Of a stretch of 64,000 nucleotides of DNA, positions 1-8,633 are shown one piece after another; position 1 is the stretch's first letter, and each line of letters starts with the position of its first letter. Made by a program: the position numbers and the translations under genes. Location: contig NZ_CP085158.1 in the NCBI RefSeq assembly GCF_022788695.1, forward strand, positions 1 to 64,000, read 5' to 3'. Origin of the DNA: Pseudosulfitobacter sp. DSM 107133. GTDB taxonomy: Bacteria; Pseudomonadota; Alphaproteobacteria; Rhodobacterales; Rhodobacteraceae. The notes under the pieces were generated by a model. It was given only the letters and a program-made list of their open reading frames with translations. It was not told where the DNA came from and did not search any database.

Positions 1-1356
1 ATGAGCGGTAGTTTAGAACAGTTTTTGACGGATCTGTCACGTGGGCTTGAGCGCACGATGGTGGCAGTGAACAAGGAACTCACCTTGCGTCAGCGCATCA
101 AGCGAACCTGGTCCATGCGCCAGTGCGCTAGGTTTCTCAATGTGAGTATTCAGTATCTGACCAAGTTCGCCAATTCGAGCGATGACTTTCCCGCAGGAGA
201 ATATGTTGGAAGAGAGCGTGTTTTCACGCTTTCAGAATTGATGCACATGCGGGCCCTTCTGGCAGCCTCGGCAAAGCGGCCGTACGACTACCTGGCCTGG
301 CGGAAGCCTGACGCACCTTTGCCCGTCATCTCGTTTGCAAGCCAGAAAGGCGGGACCGCCAAAAGTCTGAGCGCCGCGCATTTTGCCCAGTATCTCAGCT
401 TGCACTACGGCATGCGTGTCGGTGTTATGGATGCTGACCCGCAAAGTACAATAACGCTCTACTTCGTTGGGGGAGAGGGCCTTCCCCAAATGCCCGACGA
501 AAACACCGCCTCCATGGTGGACTTTGCTGGACTCTTTCAGTCGGAAGACGCGCCATATACCGACCACGATGCGCAAACGCTCGATAGCTTCCTTCTCAAG
601 ACCTCCTGGCCAGGCCTGCGTCTGCTTCCAGCTCACGGCGAAACGTCCGAGGGTGAGATCCAGATTGCGCGGCTTGTCCGCGAAGCCCCCGCCGGAAAGA
701 GCTTTTACCGCTACCTACGCGATGCCATCGACCGCTGGAAAGCGGGCCACCCACCGAAAACGCTACCCAACGAATTGGTAGTCGACGGCAAGGTCGACCA
801 GGAGCGGCTCGACACCGCACTAGCGGAGACGCTGGATGTCATCATCATCGACTATCAACCCGCGCTAACACTGTTCCAGTTGAATAACGTGATTGCGTCT
901 ACTTCGCTGGTCATACCGCAAACCATGAAGGGGTTCGACATTGCGACGTTGTCGACCTTTGTGACTGGCCTGCTTGGGATGCTTCAGCACATCCTGGCCC
1001 ATGAAAGGATCGAGATCGGAACCGGTGCGAACATGCTGTTGCCAACGATCGTTCAACGGTCCAATGCGCAGGATCTTAACCACATCGGAAACCTGCTAGA
1101 ACATTGCCCCACGGAGATTCTGCCCGTGTTTTATTTGCGTTCCGACGCGATCTCGAACGCTTCGGACGTCTATCAGTCCGTATACGAATACGAGCCAGAC
1201 ACGCCGGGAAAGCGCAAGGGGATCAACCGGTTCATCACGAATGCCGACGCCGTGAACGACGCCATAGTATCGCGACTCTGGCCAGGACTCGAACGTGGCT
1301 ACGCCAATACTTGGATGGACGAATTCTATGAAGATGACGGCGAGGGTGAAGCATGA
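1..1356 (+). CDS. repA: RepA, ParA-type partition ATPase of repABC
   Basis: This 451-aa protein is a RepA of the repABC family, a ParA-type ATPase that segregates plasmid copies and represses the operon. An N-terminal winged/HTH region (about residues 35-75) precedes the ATPase fold. The deviant Walker A motif KGGTAKS is at about 116-122, MDADPQ at about 143-148, and a Walker B-like stretch DVIIIDYQPA lies near 279. The ATG is the first base of the window, so its promoter, RBS and any upstream parS cannot be seen. It overlaps repB by four bases (ATGA), which points to translational coupling. Length is slightly above the usual 390-430 aa. Family assignment is secure. Confidence 0.95.
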   Translation: MSGSLEQFLTDLSRGLERTMVAVNKELTLRQRIKRTWSMRQCARFLNVSIQYLTKFANSSDDFPAGEYVGRERVFTLSELMHMRALLAASAKRPYDYLAWRKPDAPLPVISFASQKGGTAKSLSAAHFAQYLSLHYGMRVGVMDADPQSTITLYFVGGEGLPQMPDENTASMVDFAGLFQSEDAPYTDHDAQTLDSFLLKTSWPGLRLLPAHGETSEGEIQIARLVREAPAGKSFYRYLRDAIDRWKAGHPPKTLPNELVVDGKVDQERLDTALAETLDVIIIDYQPALTLFQLNNVIASTSLVIPQTMKGFDIATLSTFVTGLLGMLQHILAHERIEIGTGANMLLPTIVQRSNAQDLNHIGNLLEHCPTEILPVFYLRSDAISNASDVYQSVYEYEPDTPGKRKGINRFITNADAVNDAIVSRLWPGLERGYANTWMDEFYEDDGEGEA

Positions 1357-2375
1357 AACGCAGTATTCCAAGGTCGCTGGTCAGCAAGGCTACCAATCTC
1401 GATACAAACAAGGAACGTGCGAGCGGCTCCGAAGGCAGGACAGAATCGAGTGATGCTGTTTCGACTCCTTTCAAGGGGGCCGGCAGTGCCTGGAAATCAG
1501 GAGCGCTTGCGCAGTCGCAAGCTGCAGTAGAGCGAAGCAGAGCCGAGCTTTGTTTGGATATCCTCAACGGTCGCCATGAGATAAGCCTGTCGCCAGATCA
1601 AATCTCCGATCCAATGGGAACCGACCGCCGACAAGACTGGATGTCCCAGGAAGCCTTCAGGTCTTTGGTAAACAGCATCGCTTCGAACGGGCAGGACACG
1701 CCCATTCTAGTGTGGCCGGAGGATCCGGATTGGCAGCCGGATCCGTTGGACCCGTCGAATATCGCGGGGGTTCCATTCGTGATGCTGACAGGACGCCGCC
1801 GACTGGCTGCCGCGTCAGAGCTCGGTGTACCCCTTCGTGCAATACTTGCTCCGCCTGACGCGCGAAACGCTGAGAACAGCAAGTTTGAAATGTTGTTTCT
1901 GCGGTTTCGCGAGAATGAGGAGCGCGAGAATCTCAGCCCTTTTGAGCGATTGGTTTCGATTGGTGAAATGTATGAGACGCTGGCTTCTGGCGAAGAGAAA
2001 CTGACAGCTGTGGCCTTCGCCAAGAAAATTGGTGTGCATGAGAGCCTAGTCTCGCGAGCACGGTCCGTTTTCGCTGCGCAGGATCAAATCTTGAACACGT
2101 TCAAGAACGTCTACGACATGAGCTTTCGCGATTTACAGGGTGCTTTAGCGAGCTTGGAGAGAACGAACAAAGCCAAGCCAAAACCAAAGACAAAGCCCCA
2201 AAAACTCACCGTAAAGCGCAAGGTGGGCAACCGAAATCTTTCGGTCACTTCCGTCGATGGAAACCTATCAATCAAGGTTGCAGGAGTGCCGATTGACCAA
2301 GAGCGTCTCGAAAAGCTTGGAGACTTAGTCGCAAGCTATTTGAACGTCGAAGACGCGGAGAAGGATACCGACTGA
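1353..2375 (+). CDS. repB: RepB, ParB-type centromere-binding protein
   Basis: The 340-aa product is the RepB/ParB partner of RepA. It should bind parS and form the partition complex. The ParB N-terminal domain shows a GRRRLAA box at about residues 148-154 and a RENEERENLSPFER box at about 190-203, followed by an HTH (about 220-250, VAFAKKIGVHESLVSRA). The C-terminal part carries a lysine-rich linker (KAKPKPKTKPQ) and a short dimerisation-type tail. It overlaps repA by four bases and ends 227 bp before repC, a gap filled by the antisense RNA. No parS palindrome was recognised with confidence near it. Confidence 0.95.
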   Translation: MKRSIPRSLVSKATNLDTNKERASGSEGRTESSDAVSTPFKGAGSAWKSGALAQSQAAVERSRAELCLDILNGRHEISLSPDQISDPMGTDRRQDWMSQEAFRSLVNSIASNGQDTPILVWPEDPDWQPDPLDPSNIAGVPFVMLTGRRRLAAASELGVPLRAILAPPDARNAENSKFEMLFLRFRENEERENLSPFERLVSIGEMYETLASGEEKLTAVAFAKKIGVHESLVSRARSVFAAQDQILNTFKNVYDMSFRDLQGALASLERTNKAKPKPKTKPQKLTVKRKVGNRNLSVTSVDGNLSIKVAGVPIDQERLEKLGDLVASYLNVEDAEKDTD

Positions 2376-2448
2376 AGACAGCGTTGGTGAGATGTTCTTC
2401 GGAACGATGAGGCAAGGAGCAAAAAAGGAACGACAAGTGAATTAACGG

Positions 2449-2485
2449 CAAAAGAAAAGCCCCCAAGCGGTGTGGCCTGAGAGCT
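2449..2485 (-). terminator. Rho-independent terminator of the ctRNA
   Basis: The 7-bp stem (2458-2464 with 2479-2485, partly G-U) has a 14-nt loop. On the minus strand it is followed by TTTTCTTTT. The same architecture (7-bp stem, 14-nt loop, long T tract) occurs at 62885-62925 ahead of the second repC. Confidence 0.75.
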
Positions 2486-2503
2486 GATCTTAATGGTTTG
2501 GTC
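2449..2503 (-). ncRNA. Counter-transcribed RNA (ctRNA) of repABC
   Basis: A minus-strand transcript of about 55 nt is predicted in the repB-repC gap. Its promoter is at 2510-2538 and its 3' end is a hairpin at 2458-2485 followed by a U-rich tract (2449-2457). The stem pairs AGCUCUC with GGGGGCU (two or three G-U pairs) around a 14-nt loop. Position, orientation and size match the repABC ctRNA family, in which the antisense RNA pairs with the repC leader and lowers RepC synthesis, setting copy number and incompatibility. The exact start is inferred from the -10 box. Confidence 0.8.
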
Positions 2504-2509
2504 ACCTTC

Positions 2510-2538
2510 AAGATAAATCTCACAGGATTCACTGTCAA
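2510..2538 (-). promoter_or_regulatory. Promoter of the ctRNA
   Basis: Read on the minus strand, a perfect -35 hexamer TTGACA (plus-strand 2533-2538) is followed after exactly 17 bp by TATCTT (2510-2515). This is one of the best sigma-70 type promoters in the window. It points away from repC, as expected for a constitutive antisense RNA. Confidence 0.8.
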
Positions 2539-2602
2539 CGACGAACGCTTCTGAGCGAACGGCTTTCTTTTGCCTCCACACAACCGGAGGTGAGATACAG
2601 GC

Positions 2603-3883
2603 ATGAAACATACAGGTTGGCGCAAGCCGACACCGGGTCTTGGGGTTGCTGAGCAGCTTGCCCAAGCCGGTGAACGGGTAGCAGTACCCAAGACGCGGGC
2701 ATTTGTCGCGCTCAAGCGCGTTGGAGCGCATATCGGTCTGAAGGCCGGCGACATGATGCTCATCGATACACTGGGGGCCTTCACGCAGGCCCAGGACTGG
2801 GAGGAGGGGCAGCGCCCGATCGTCTGGGCCTCTAACGCCTATCTGATGGAACAGACCGGCTTCTCTCTGTCGGCACTGAAGCGTCATGCGCGGCGTCTGG
2901 CAGAGAACGGTGTGATCTCTTTCCAGGATAGCCCGAATGGCAAACGGTGGGGCCGCAGAGACGCTGAGGGGCGTATCGTCGAGGCCTACGGCTTCGATCT
3001 GTCGCCGCTTTCGGCTCGAGTCGAGGAGTTTGAAGAGCTGCAGGCCGAGTTGCAGGCCGAGCACGAGCTCTGCCAGCGCTTGAAGCGTCAGATCACGGTT
3101 GCGCGCCGGATGATCCGCGCGCGGATCGAGGCGGCGGTAAGCGGCGCGTTGCGCGGGCCCTGGACGCAATTCACGGGTCTCTTCGAGGAGCTTCTGGACC
3201 GACTTCCGCGCCGCCATCAAGCCTCTGAACAACTGGAGCGACTACTGGCGTGGTTCAAGGAACTTCAGGAACGAGTCGAGGTGGCCTATCTCAAGGCGAC
3301 TGGTGCGATAAACCCTGTGGAAAACACCGACAAAAATGACGCCCAAGTTATGAAGAAGACTCAAGAAATGAACCCCAGGGAGGTCATTTCTGAACCTCAT
3401 ATACTAATTACAAATCAACTTATTCCTGTAATAAGTAATTCCTCTGAAAAAGAGGAAGCGGCGGATGTCGTGCCCAATGCACGACCCGAGGAGCGGGTTG
3501 ATGGGGAACTGGAAGACTGGGTTGCAGAGGTGCGCAAGAAGCGAACCGCGCTTGACCTGCCAACAATCATGCAGGCCTGTCCAGAGTTCGCGTCCTGGGC
3601 GCGTAATATGGGCGGATTCCTGAAGGATTGGGGCGATCTGCATCGGGTTGCCGGGCAACTCAGGCCGATGATCGGGATTTCGGAGCATGCTTGGAACGTG
3701 GCTCAGGACCGAATGGGCACTCAGATGGCCACGGCTGCGTTTGCACTTGTGTTCGAGAAGCACAGCGCGGGCGAGGTTGCCTCACCAGGCGGATATCTGC
3801 GCGGCATGGTCGAGAAAGCCGGGGCAGGGGAGCTGCATCTTGAGCGTAGCTTTTATGGCAGGCTCAGCGGGCAAGCGGCGTAA
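2603..3883 (+). CDS. repC: RepC, replication initiator of repABC
   Basis: This 426-aa RepC is the replication initiator of repABC plasmids. The N-terminal domain contains a winged-HTH stretch (about residues 60-130: IDTLGAFTQ, LMEQTGFSLSALKRHARRLAENG). A charged helical segment (about 140-200) and a variable linker follow. The C-terminal domain (about 295-426) holds a WARNMGGFLKDWGD segment. Like other RepC genes it has an AT-rich stretch in its middle (about 3380-3470), where the family's origin is thought to lie. Translation should be controlled by the upstream ctRNA. The ATG at 2603 follows GGAGGTGAGATACAGGC, a good RBS. Confidence 0.95.
   Translation: MKHTGWRKPTPGLGVAEQLAQAGERVAVPKTRAFVALKRVGAHIGLKAGDMMLIDTLGAFTQAQDWEEGQRPIVWASNAYLMEQTGFSLSALKRHARRLAENGVISFQDSPNGKRWGRRDAEGRIVEAYGFDLSPLSARVEEFEELQAELQAEHELCQRLKRQITVARRMIRARIEAAVSGALRGPWTQFTGLFEELLDRLPRRHQASEQLERLLAWFKELQERVEVAYLKATGAINPVENTDKNDAQVMKKTQEMNPREVISEPHILITNQLIPVISNSSEKEEAADVVPNARPEERVDGELEDWVAEVRKKRTALDLPTIMQACPEFASWARNMGGFLKDWGDLHRVAGQLRPMIGISEHAWNVAQDRMGTQMATAAFALVFEKHSAGEVASPGGYLRGMVEKAGAGELHLERSFYGRLSGQAA
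3380..3470. other. Candidate origin of replication inside repC
   Basis: This is a clear local drop in GC within otherwise GC-rich repC. It contains a perfect dyad, ACTTATT at 3418-3424 and AATAAGT at 3430-3436, separated by 5 bp. In repABC plasmids oriV maps to an AT-rich segment within the repC coding sequence. The assignment here rests on that precedent plus composition, so it is a candidate only. Confidence 0.5.
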
Positions 3884-4257
3884 GAGGGTAAGATTAAAAG
3901 ATGTTACGCATCCGCAGATGTAGGCTGGGCTGTAGAAAAATATCTTGCCGGTCTGCTGAATCTGCTAACTATCTGCCAAGCAACGATAATTTAGCAACTT
4001 GTGCAAGATTTTGCCGATTCCCGTTGCCGATTTTGCGTCCCCAGATTCCTTTGCTGTTCCAAATCAATGGCTTCGACAAAAACGCAGGCATGGCGCGGTG
4101 TGGTGAGGATCCGCTGAAATTGGCCAGGACAGGGTCAATGCCCGAGAAAAGTAAAAGTGTCCTTCGGGTTTTGTGACTGACGGATGAGGGCCTTTGGGGT
4201 CCCTCGGATGGGTCCGGGCCGGGTTCCGGTCTGCCGTTCCTGATAGAGGGCATTCCG
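3884..4257. other. 374-bp stretch without a convincing gene
   Basis: The first part, downstream of repC, is relatively AT-rich. TCTGC recurs three times at 9-11 bp spacing near 3953-3980. The second part has a GAGGG/CCCTC hairpin near 4187-4215. The short open frame at 3901-4176 is arginine/cysteine rich with no recognisable family and is not called. Confidence 0.4.
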
Positions 4258-4728
4258 ATGCAAACAGGTGTCCTGCGCGTGTTGCGCGCGACCGCTGCCT
4301 CGTGGTGGCGACACAAGGAACTACGCCGAACCGATCAGCTGGGGCTGGCGAAGCGGCTCGAAAACGAAACCGTCCTGTGTGATCTCAGCCATCTGAAGCA
4401 GGCGGCGTTATTGCCAAACGCACATGTGATCTGCGGAGAGGGCGGGACATTCATCCATCTCGGTTGGACCACCGTTTCGACCTTCGCGCCGATCGAGCGC
4501 TTTCCCTTGGCCACTCTTGCGGTCGCACGAGGGACCCCGTTCATCGATATCCGACCCGTCACCGATGTCATCGCCTTCGCGAACCTGCCGCGGGTGGCGC
4601 GGGACGGATCGGTCGACCCTGACTCTTCGGGTCCCGGCAAGTCCGTGTCGCTGACCACCTACATCGACATGGTCGAAGCCCTCGGTGCCAGGATCGCCAA
4701 CGATCCGCGCCCCTGTCGGTCAACCTAG
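4258..4728 (+). CDS. Hypothetical protein
   Basis: The 156-aa frame has a plausible start (ATG after GATAGAGGGCATTCCG) and lies 41 bp before ardC in the same orientation. I do not recognise a family. The middle is hydrophobic/beta-like (HVICGEGGTFIHLGWTT) and the C-terminal half contains PFIDIRPVTDVIAFANLPR. It may be a fragment of a larger protein, because the composition is ordinary but there is no clear domain. The reading frame is real-looking but unproven. Confidence 0.45.
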   Translation: MQTGVLRVLRATAASWWRHKELRRTDQLGLAKRLENETVLCDLSHLKQAALLPNAHVICGEGGTFIHLGWTTVSTFAPIERFPLATLAVARGTPFIDIRPVTDVIAFANLPRVARDGSVDPDSSGPGKSVSLTTYIDMVEALGARIANDPRPCRST

Positions 4729-4769
4729 TCACCACTCCCTCTCACCAAAACTCGAAAAGGAGGCCAGCC

Positions 4770-5711
4770 ATGGCCCGATCCCGCACGCCCAAATTCGATG
4801 CCTCCGAGGTCATCACAAACGAAATCATCCGTATCATTGAGCGCGGCGTCCTGCCGTGGCGCAAGCCATGGACCGCAGGTGGCAGCTCTCGTCCCCTGCG
4901 CGTGGGCGGAGAACCCTACCAGGGAGTGAACAACTTCCTGCTGACGATGCGGACCGTGATGGCGGGCCACAGCTCTCCCTTCTGGATGACGTTGCCGCAG
5001 GCCAATGCCTTGGACGCAAAGGTTCGCAAGGGCGAGAAGTCCTCTGTCGTCGTTTACTACGGTCAAAGCCGGAGGGACGCCGGCGGCGATGAGCATGACC
5101 GCAGCGACGCGGATGATCACTCCGAGGGAGCCCGTATCTTCCGCTTCCAGAAATCCTACCGCGTGTTCAATGCCTGCCAGATCGAGGGCTTGCCCGACAG
5201 CTTCTTCCCCGACCCGGAGCCCGTGCCCGAGCATCCGCCGTCAGAGCCCATCCCGCACATGCAGGCGTTTTTCGATGCCATCGACATCACAACCGTCTTC
5301 ACGGGAACGGAAGCGTACTATCTGCCGCCCGTGGACAAGGTCTACATGCCGTCCATCACTCGGTTCCAGGACCCGCGCAATTTCTACGGGGTCTGGGTCC
5401 ATGAGCTGGCCCATGCCACGAAAGCCCCGCATCGACTGAACCGCGATTTCGGGTTCTCGAAGTTTGGCAACACGTCCTATGCGCGCGAGGAGATCGTCGC
5501 GGAATTGACCTCGGTGTTCCTGGGTCAGACGCTCGGCTTCACGGCGCATACGCTCGAGATGAATGCCGCCTACCTCCACAACTGGTTGCGGGTCCTTCGG
5601 TCGGACAAGGGCGCGATCTTCCGGCACGCCGCGGACGCGCAGCGCGCCTGTGATTATCTGATCGCCAGATCGGAGGCAGGCAGGGCAGGGCGCAGTGCCG
5701 AGGCCGCCTGA
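4770..5711 (+). CDS. ardC: ArdC-family antirestriction protein
   Basis: This 313-aa protein matches the ArdC architecture: an N-terminal ssDNA-binding domain (about residues 8-140, with VLPWRKPW and GVNNFLL) and a C-terminal zincin-like domain with HELAH at 211-215 plus the downstream glutamates EEIVAE at 240-245. ArdC proteins bind single-stranded plasmid DNA and are linked to escape from restriction during conjugative entry. All expected metal-binding residues are present. The start follows AAAAGGAGGCCAGCC. It heads the block of plasmid-maintenance genes running to 9.9 kb. Confidence 0.9.
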   Translation: MARSRTPKFDASEVITNEIIRIIERGVLPWRKPWTAGGSSRPLRVGGEPYQGVNNFLLTMRTVMAGHSSPFWMTLPQANALDAKVRKGEKSSVVVYYGQSRRDAGGDEHDRSDADDHSEGARIFRFQKSYRVFNACQIEGLPDSFFPDPEPVPEHPPSEPIPHMQAFFDAIDITTVFTGTEAYYLPPVDKVYMPSITRFQDPRNFYGVWVHELAHATKAPHRLNRDFGFSKFGNTSYAREEIVAELTSVFLGQTLGFTAHTLEMNAAYLHNWLRVLRSDKGAIFRHAADAQRACDYLIARSEAGRAGRSAEAA

Positions 5712-5734
5712 CCGCACGGAGAACGGAGACACCA

Positions 5735-5944
5735 ATGTCACGTAAGGAACCCAAGACGCTGCGGGTGGCCTGCTTCAGCGACGGCCGCCGCAAGATCATC
5801 ACCTTCAAACGCGGAGCTTATTGGTGGAGCCCGTCCGAGGGCGCTTATCCACTCTCGGCAGCGCTCGAGAGCATCAAGCACCAAGGCGGCTGGATCGAAA
5901 CCATCCCCAACCCGAATTACAGACCCAAAGGGCTGTTCGGGTAG
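5735..5944 (+). CDS. Small hypothetical protein (69 aa)
   Basis: A 69-aa protein starts at an ATG behind GGAGACACCA, 23 bp after ardC. It has a compact, aromatic-rich sequence (KRGAYWWSPSEGAYPL, QGGWIETIPNPNY) that looks like a small folded domain. No membrane segment or signal is seen. The function is unknown; tight linkage suggests co-transcription with ardC. Confidence 0.65.
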   Translation: MSRKEPKTLRVACFSDGRRKIITFKRGAYWWSPSEGAYPLSAALESIKHQGGWIETIPNPNYRPKGLFG

Positions 5945-6032
5945 GGCGCCTTCGGCCTCGATTCATCCGCCAAGCGGAAAAGAAAAAGCGGGCTTTGAGA
6001 AGGGTGTTTCAAACCTCTCAAAGGAGATCCCC

Positions 6033-6422
6033 ATGTCCATGAATGTTCAACCCCAGCCAGACCGTCCGGATCCGACCGTGATCGCGGTGCAGAACGACGC
6101 GTTTCGCAAACTTGCATGCCTTGGGGTGCCGCCCGCGCAACCCATCCAGGGCCGCATGCATGTCACCCGCTCGCTTATGGAGGCCGGCGATGGCTTCATG
6201 GCCGAGGCGGTCAAGGCAACCGGTGAGTTTGCCACATTCGAGCCTGAGAATGATCCCGAGGGCTGGCACGATTTCGGGGCGGTCGAGATCCGGGGAGAGA
6301 CCGTGTTCTGGAAGATCGATCTCTATGAAGCAGACTCGGACTTCCGCTATGGGGCTGAGACCCCGGACAATCCCGCCACCACCGTGCGCGTGCTGACCAT
6401 CATGCTGGCGCGCGACTGGTAA
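6033..6422 (+). CDS. DUF3768-like protein
   Basis: The 129-aa product resembles small alphaproteobacterial plasmid proteins annotated as DUF3768, with the typical block EGWHDFGAVEI...TVFWKIDLYEAD...YGAETPDNPATTVRVLTIMLA (residues about 75-127). The role is unknown; the family recurs next to ArdC and ParB-like genes. It has a strong RBS (AAAGGAGATCCCC) and a transcription terminator 37 bp after the stop. Domain assignment is from memory of the family pattern. Confidence 0.7.
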   Translation: MSMNVQPQPDRPDPTVIAVQNDAFRKLACLGVPPAQPIQGRMHVTRSLMEAGDGFMAEAVKATGEFATFEPENDPEGWHDFGAVEIRGETVFWKIDLYEADSDFRYGAETPDNPATTVRVLTIMLARDW

Positions 6423-6458
6423 GGCAGGGGACTCCTCACCCTGACATCTGAGACGATG

Positions 6459-6496
6459 AAGGCCCGCTGACCTCTCAAAGGGAAAGTGGGCCTTTT
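6459..6496 (+). terminator. Rho-independent terminator
   Basis: AAGGCCCGCT (6459-6468) pairs with AGTGGGCCTT (6485-6494), a 10-bp stem with one G-U pair and a 16-nt loop, followed by TTGT. It closes the ardC-DUF3768 unit before the ParB-like gene. Confidence 0.65.
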
Positions 6497-6577
6497 GTCG
6501 TGGTGATCCCTGAAGCCGGGGATTGGTCACGCGCGTGAGCGCGCGGGCCACACCTCACCCTCCTGGAAGGATATCCC

Positions 6578-8560
6578 ATGACCACAAGCTTTGCTCCCCT
6601 TACCGTCGCTATCGGCGATCTCGTCCCGCATCCCGCCAATGTGCGCAGCAACGCGCCGGAAACCTATGACCCCGAAAACATCGCCCATCTGAAAGCCAGC
6701 ATCGCTGTGCTGGGTCTCCTGCAGCCGCTCCTGGTCCAGAAGCTCGACGGGAAATACGCTGTCCTCGCCGGTGGCCGGCGCCATGCCGCGCTGAAGGAGC
6801 TGATCGCAGACAAGGCCGCCAAGGGCTTCACGGCGAAGACCAAGGTGGACTGCCGCCTTGTCCCTGAGGAGTGCGACGTCACCACGGCGCTGTCGCTCGC
6901 CGAGAACATCACCCAGGCGCCGATGAACGCAATCGACGAGTTCGAGGCTTTCGCCCGGATGATGGAGGTCGACGGCCAGACGCCCGAGACCATCGCGAAG
7001 ACATTCGGCACGACCGTCGCCGCCGTGAAAGGTCGGTTGCGCTATGGTCTGATCCACCCCGACATTCGCGCCGCGGCCCGGGCCAAGACGATCACGCTCG
7101 ACACGATGAAGGCCTTTGCCGAGCACCCGAGCCAGGAGGTGCAGCGCGAGGTCTTTGAGGCTCTCACCAAGGAAGACAGCTACCTGCAGGCCTATACCGT
7201 CCGTCAGGCGCTCAAATCCCGCGGGGTGCAGGTTAGCGACGATATCGGGGCCTTCGTGCGCGAAGACTATGAGGCGCGTGGCGGCGCTGTCGCGGCCGAT
7301 CTGCTGGAAGAGCATTCCGTGCTTGAGGATGCGGCTCTGGTCGAGACCATCCTGCTCGAGAAGCTCGGTGCCGCCGCCGCAGAGACCCGTATGAGGCTGG
7401 GCTTTGCCTGGGCCGATGCGATGGTGCGCTATGATTACGCGACCATGGCCGACTACGGCCGCGTCTATCCCGGCCCGATCGAGCCGGATGAGGCTGCCCA
7501 GAAGCGCATCGATGAGATCACCGCCGAGCTTGAGAAATTGCAGCTCGAGATGGAGGATGAGGGGCTCGAGGACGGTGCCTACAACGCGCTTTACGAGCGC
7601 GTGGACGCTCTGGAAGAGGAAGCGCGCGATCTGCAGGAGGCCTACAGCGCCGGGGACCTCGCACGGTCTGGGGTGATCGCCTCGTGGCAGGGTGGGCAGA
7701 TCACGCTCCATGTTGGTCTCGTCCGCCCGGAAGACACCGTCAAAGAGGAGGGCGCACGCGGCTCCTCGGCTGGCCCGACCGGGGAAGAAGCCCCGGACGC
7801 CGGCGAAATCACTTATCTAGCTTCACTGGCCGAGGACCTCAAGACCGAGCGAGCCATGGCCCTTGGCGCCGCGATGGCGCTGCATCCCGAGGCCACGCTC
7901 GATCTGACCCTCTTCAAGCTGGTGAGCGACGTTCTGGCCAGCGGCATGAGCGTCACGCAGGCGATCAAGGTTGAGGCCCGCAAGGAATACCGGACCCACG
8001 CCAAGATGGACGAGATCGACGGGACCTCGCTCGAGCAGGTGGCGGCGGCGCATGATGCGCTTGACCTCTCGTGGCTCGATGACACCCGCGCGCCCGCCGA
8101 TCAGTTCGCGGCGTTTCGCGCGCTGGAGACAGGGGAGAAGGCCAAGCTCGTCGCCTATGCCACGGCCAGCACGACGCAGTCCTGCTTCGCGCGGGACCGG
8201 CAGCGCGACAGCCTGATGCATGACTTCGAGATCGAGATCATGCCCGACATTCGAGCCCATTGGACGCCCAACGCGGCGCTGTTCAATCGCTTCAAGAAGG
8301 CCTGGCTCCTGAAAATCCTTGGCGAGGATCTGGGTCTCGCCCAGGAGGCAGTCACGCTGGCCTCTTCGAGCAAGAAGGAGATCGTCGCCTTCTGCGACAA
8401 GCTCTTCGCCGAACCCTTCGCCACACTCACGGACGCGCAGCGCGCTGCCGTGGCCGCCTGGTGCCCGCCGATGATGCAGACCGCCGGTATCGCCTTTGAT
8501 GAGGCGGAGCCCGCTTCGGAAACCCCCGAGCCTGACAGCGAGGTCGCGCAAGCGGCTTGA
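6578..8560 (+). CDS. ParB/Srx-domain plasmid protein (660 aa)
   Basis: The N-terminus is a ParB-type domain (about residues 8-110): VAIGDLVPHPANVR, a GLLQPLLV stretch, the AGGRRHAAL box and SLAENITQAPMNAIDEFEAF. An HTH-like segment (ETIAKTFGTTVAAVKGRLRYG, about 133-153) follows. The remaining 450 residues are long, helical and acidic, unlike partition ParBs (about 300 aa), with a coiled-coil-like stretch at about 305-350. This large ParB-like class is common in the accessory block of alphaproteobacterial plasmids and is not the partner of RepA here (RepB is). Possible roles are nuclease, transcriptional or DNA-protection factor. The function is unproven. Confidence 0.85.
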   Translation: MTTSFAPLTVAIGDLVPHPANVRSNAPETYDPENIAHLKASIAVLGLLQPLLVQKLDGKYAVLAGGRRHAALKELIADKAAKGFTAKTKVDCRLVPEECDVTTALSLAENITQAPMNAIDEFEAFARMMEVDGQTPETIAKTFGTTVAAVKGRLRYGLIHPDIRAAARAKTITLDTMKAFAEHPSQEVQREVFEALTKEDSYLQAYTVRQALKSRGVQVSDDIGAFVREDYEARGGAVAADLLEEHSVLEDAALVETILLEKLGAAAAETRMRLGFAWADAMVRYDYATMADYGRVYPGPIEPDEAAQKRIDEITAELEKLQLEMEDEGLEDGAYNALYERVDALEEEARDLQEAYSAGDLARSGVIASWQGGQITLHVGLVRPEDTVKEEGARGSSAGPTGEEAPDAGEITYLASLAEDLKTERAMALGAAMALHPEATLDLTLFKLVSDVLASGMSVTQAIKVEARKEYRTHAKMDEIDGTSLEQVAAAHDALDLSWLDDTRAPADQFAAFRALETGEKAKLVAYATASTTQSCFARDRQRDSLMHDFEIEIMPDIRAHWTPNAALFNRFKKAWLLKILGEDLGLAQEAVTLASSSKKEIVAFCDKLFAEPFATLTDAQRAAVAAWCPPMMQTAGIAFDEAEPASETPEPDSEVAQAA

Positions 8561-8569
8561 GCCATCACG

Positions 8570-8601
8570 CGACCCGCGCGAGGCATTCCCCGCGCGGGTC
8601 G
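8570..8601 (+). other. Intercistronic hairpin
   Basis: CGACCCGCGCG (8570-8580) pairs perfectly with CGCGCGGGTCG (8591-8601) over a 10-nt loop. There is no T tract, so it is more likely an mRNA-stabilising or attenuating hairpin than a terminator. It lies between the ParB-like gene and the next gene. Confidence 0.6.
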
Positions 8602-8633
8602 ACCCCTCCCACACCCAACGGAAAGACATCCTC

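Noticed and set aside
2336..3232. Long minus-strand frame (298 codons) across repB/repC
   Set aside because: It is antisense to repC, has arbitrary composition and spans the ctRNA and its promoter. The plus-strand repC is unambiguous.
6527..7711. 394-codon minus-strand frame opposite the ParB-like gene
   Set aside because: It mirrors a high-GC coding gene; no motif, no RBS, and the opposite strand has a clear ParB domain.
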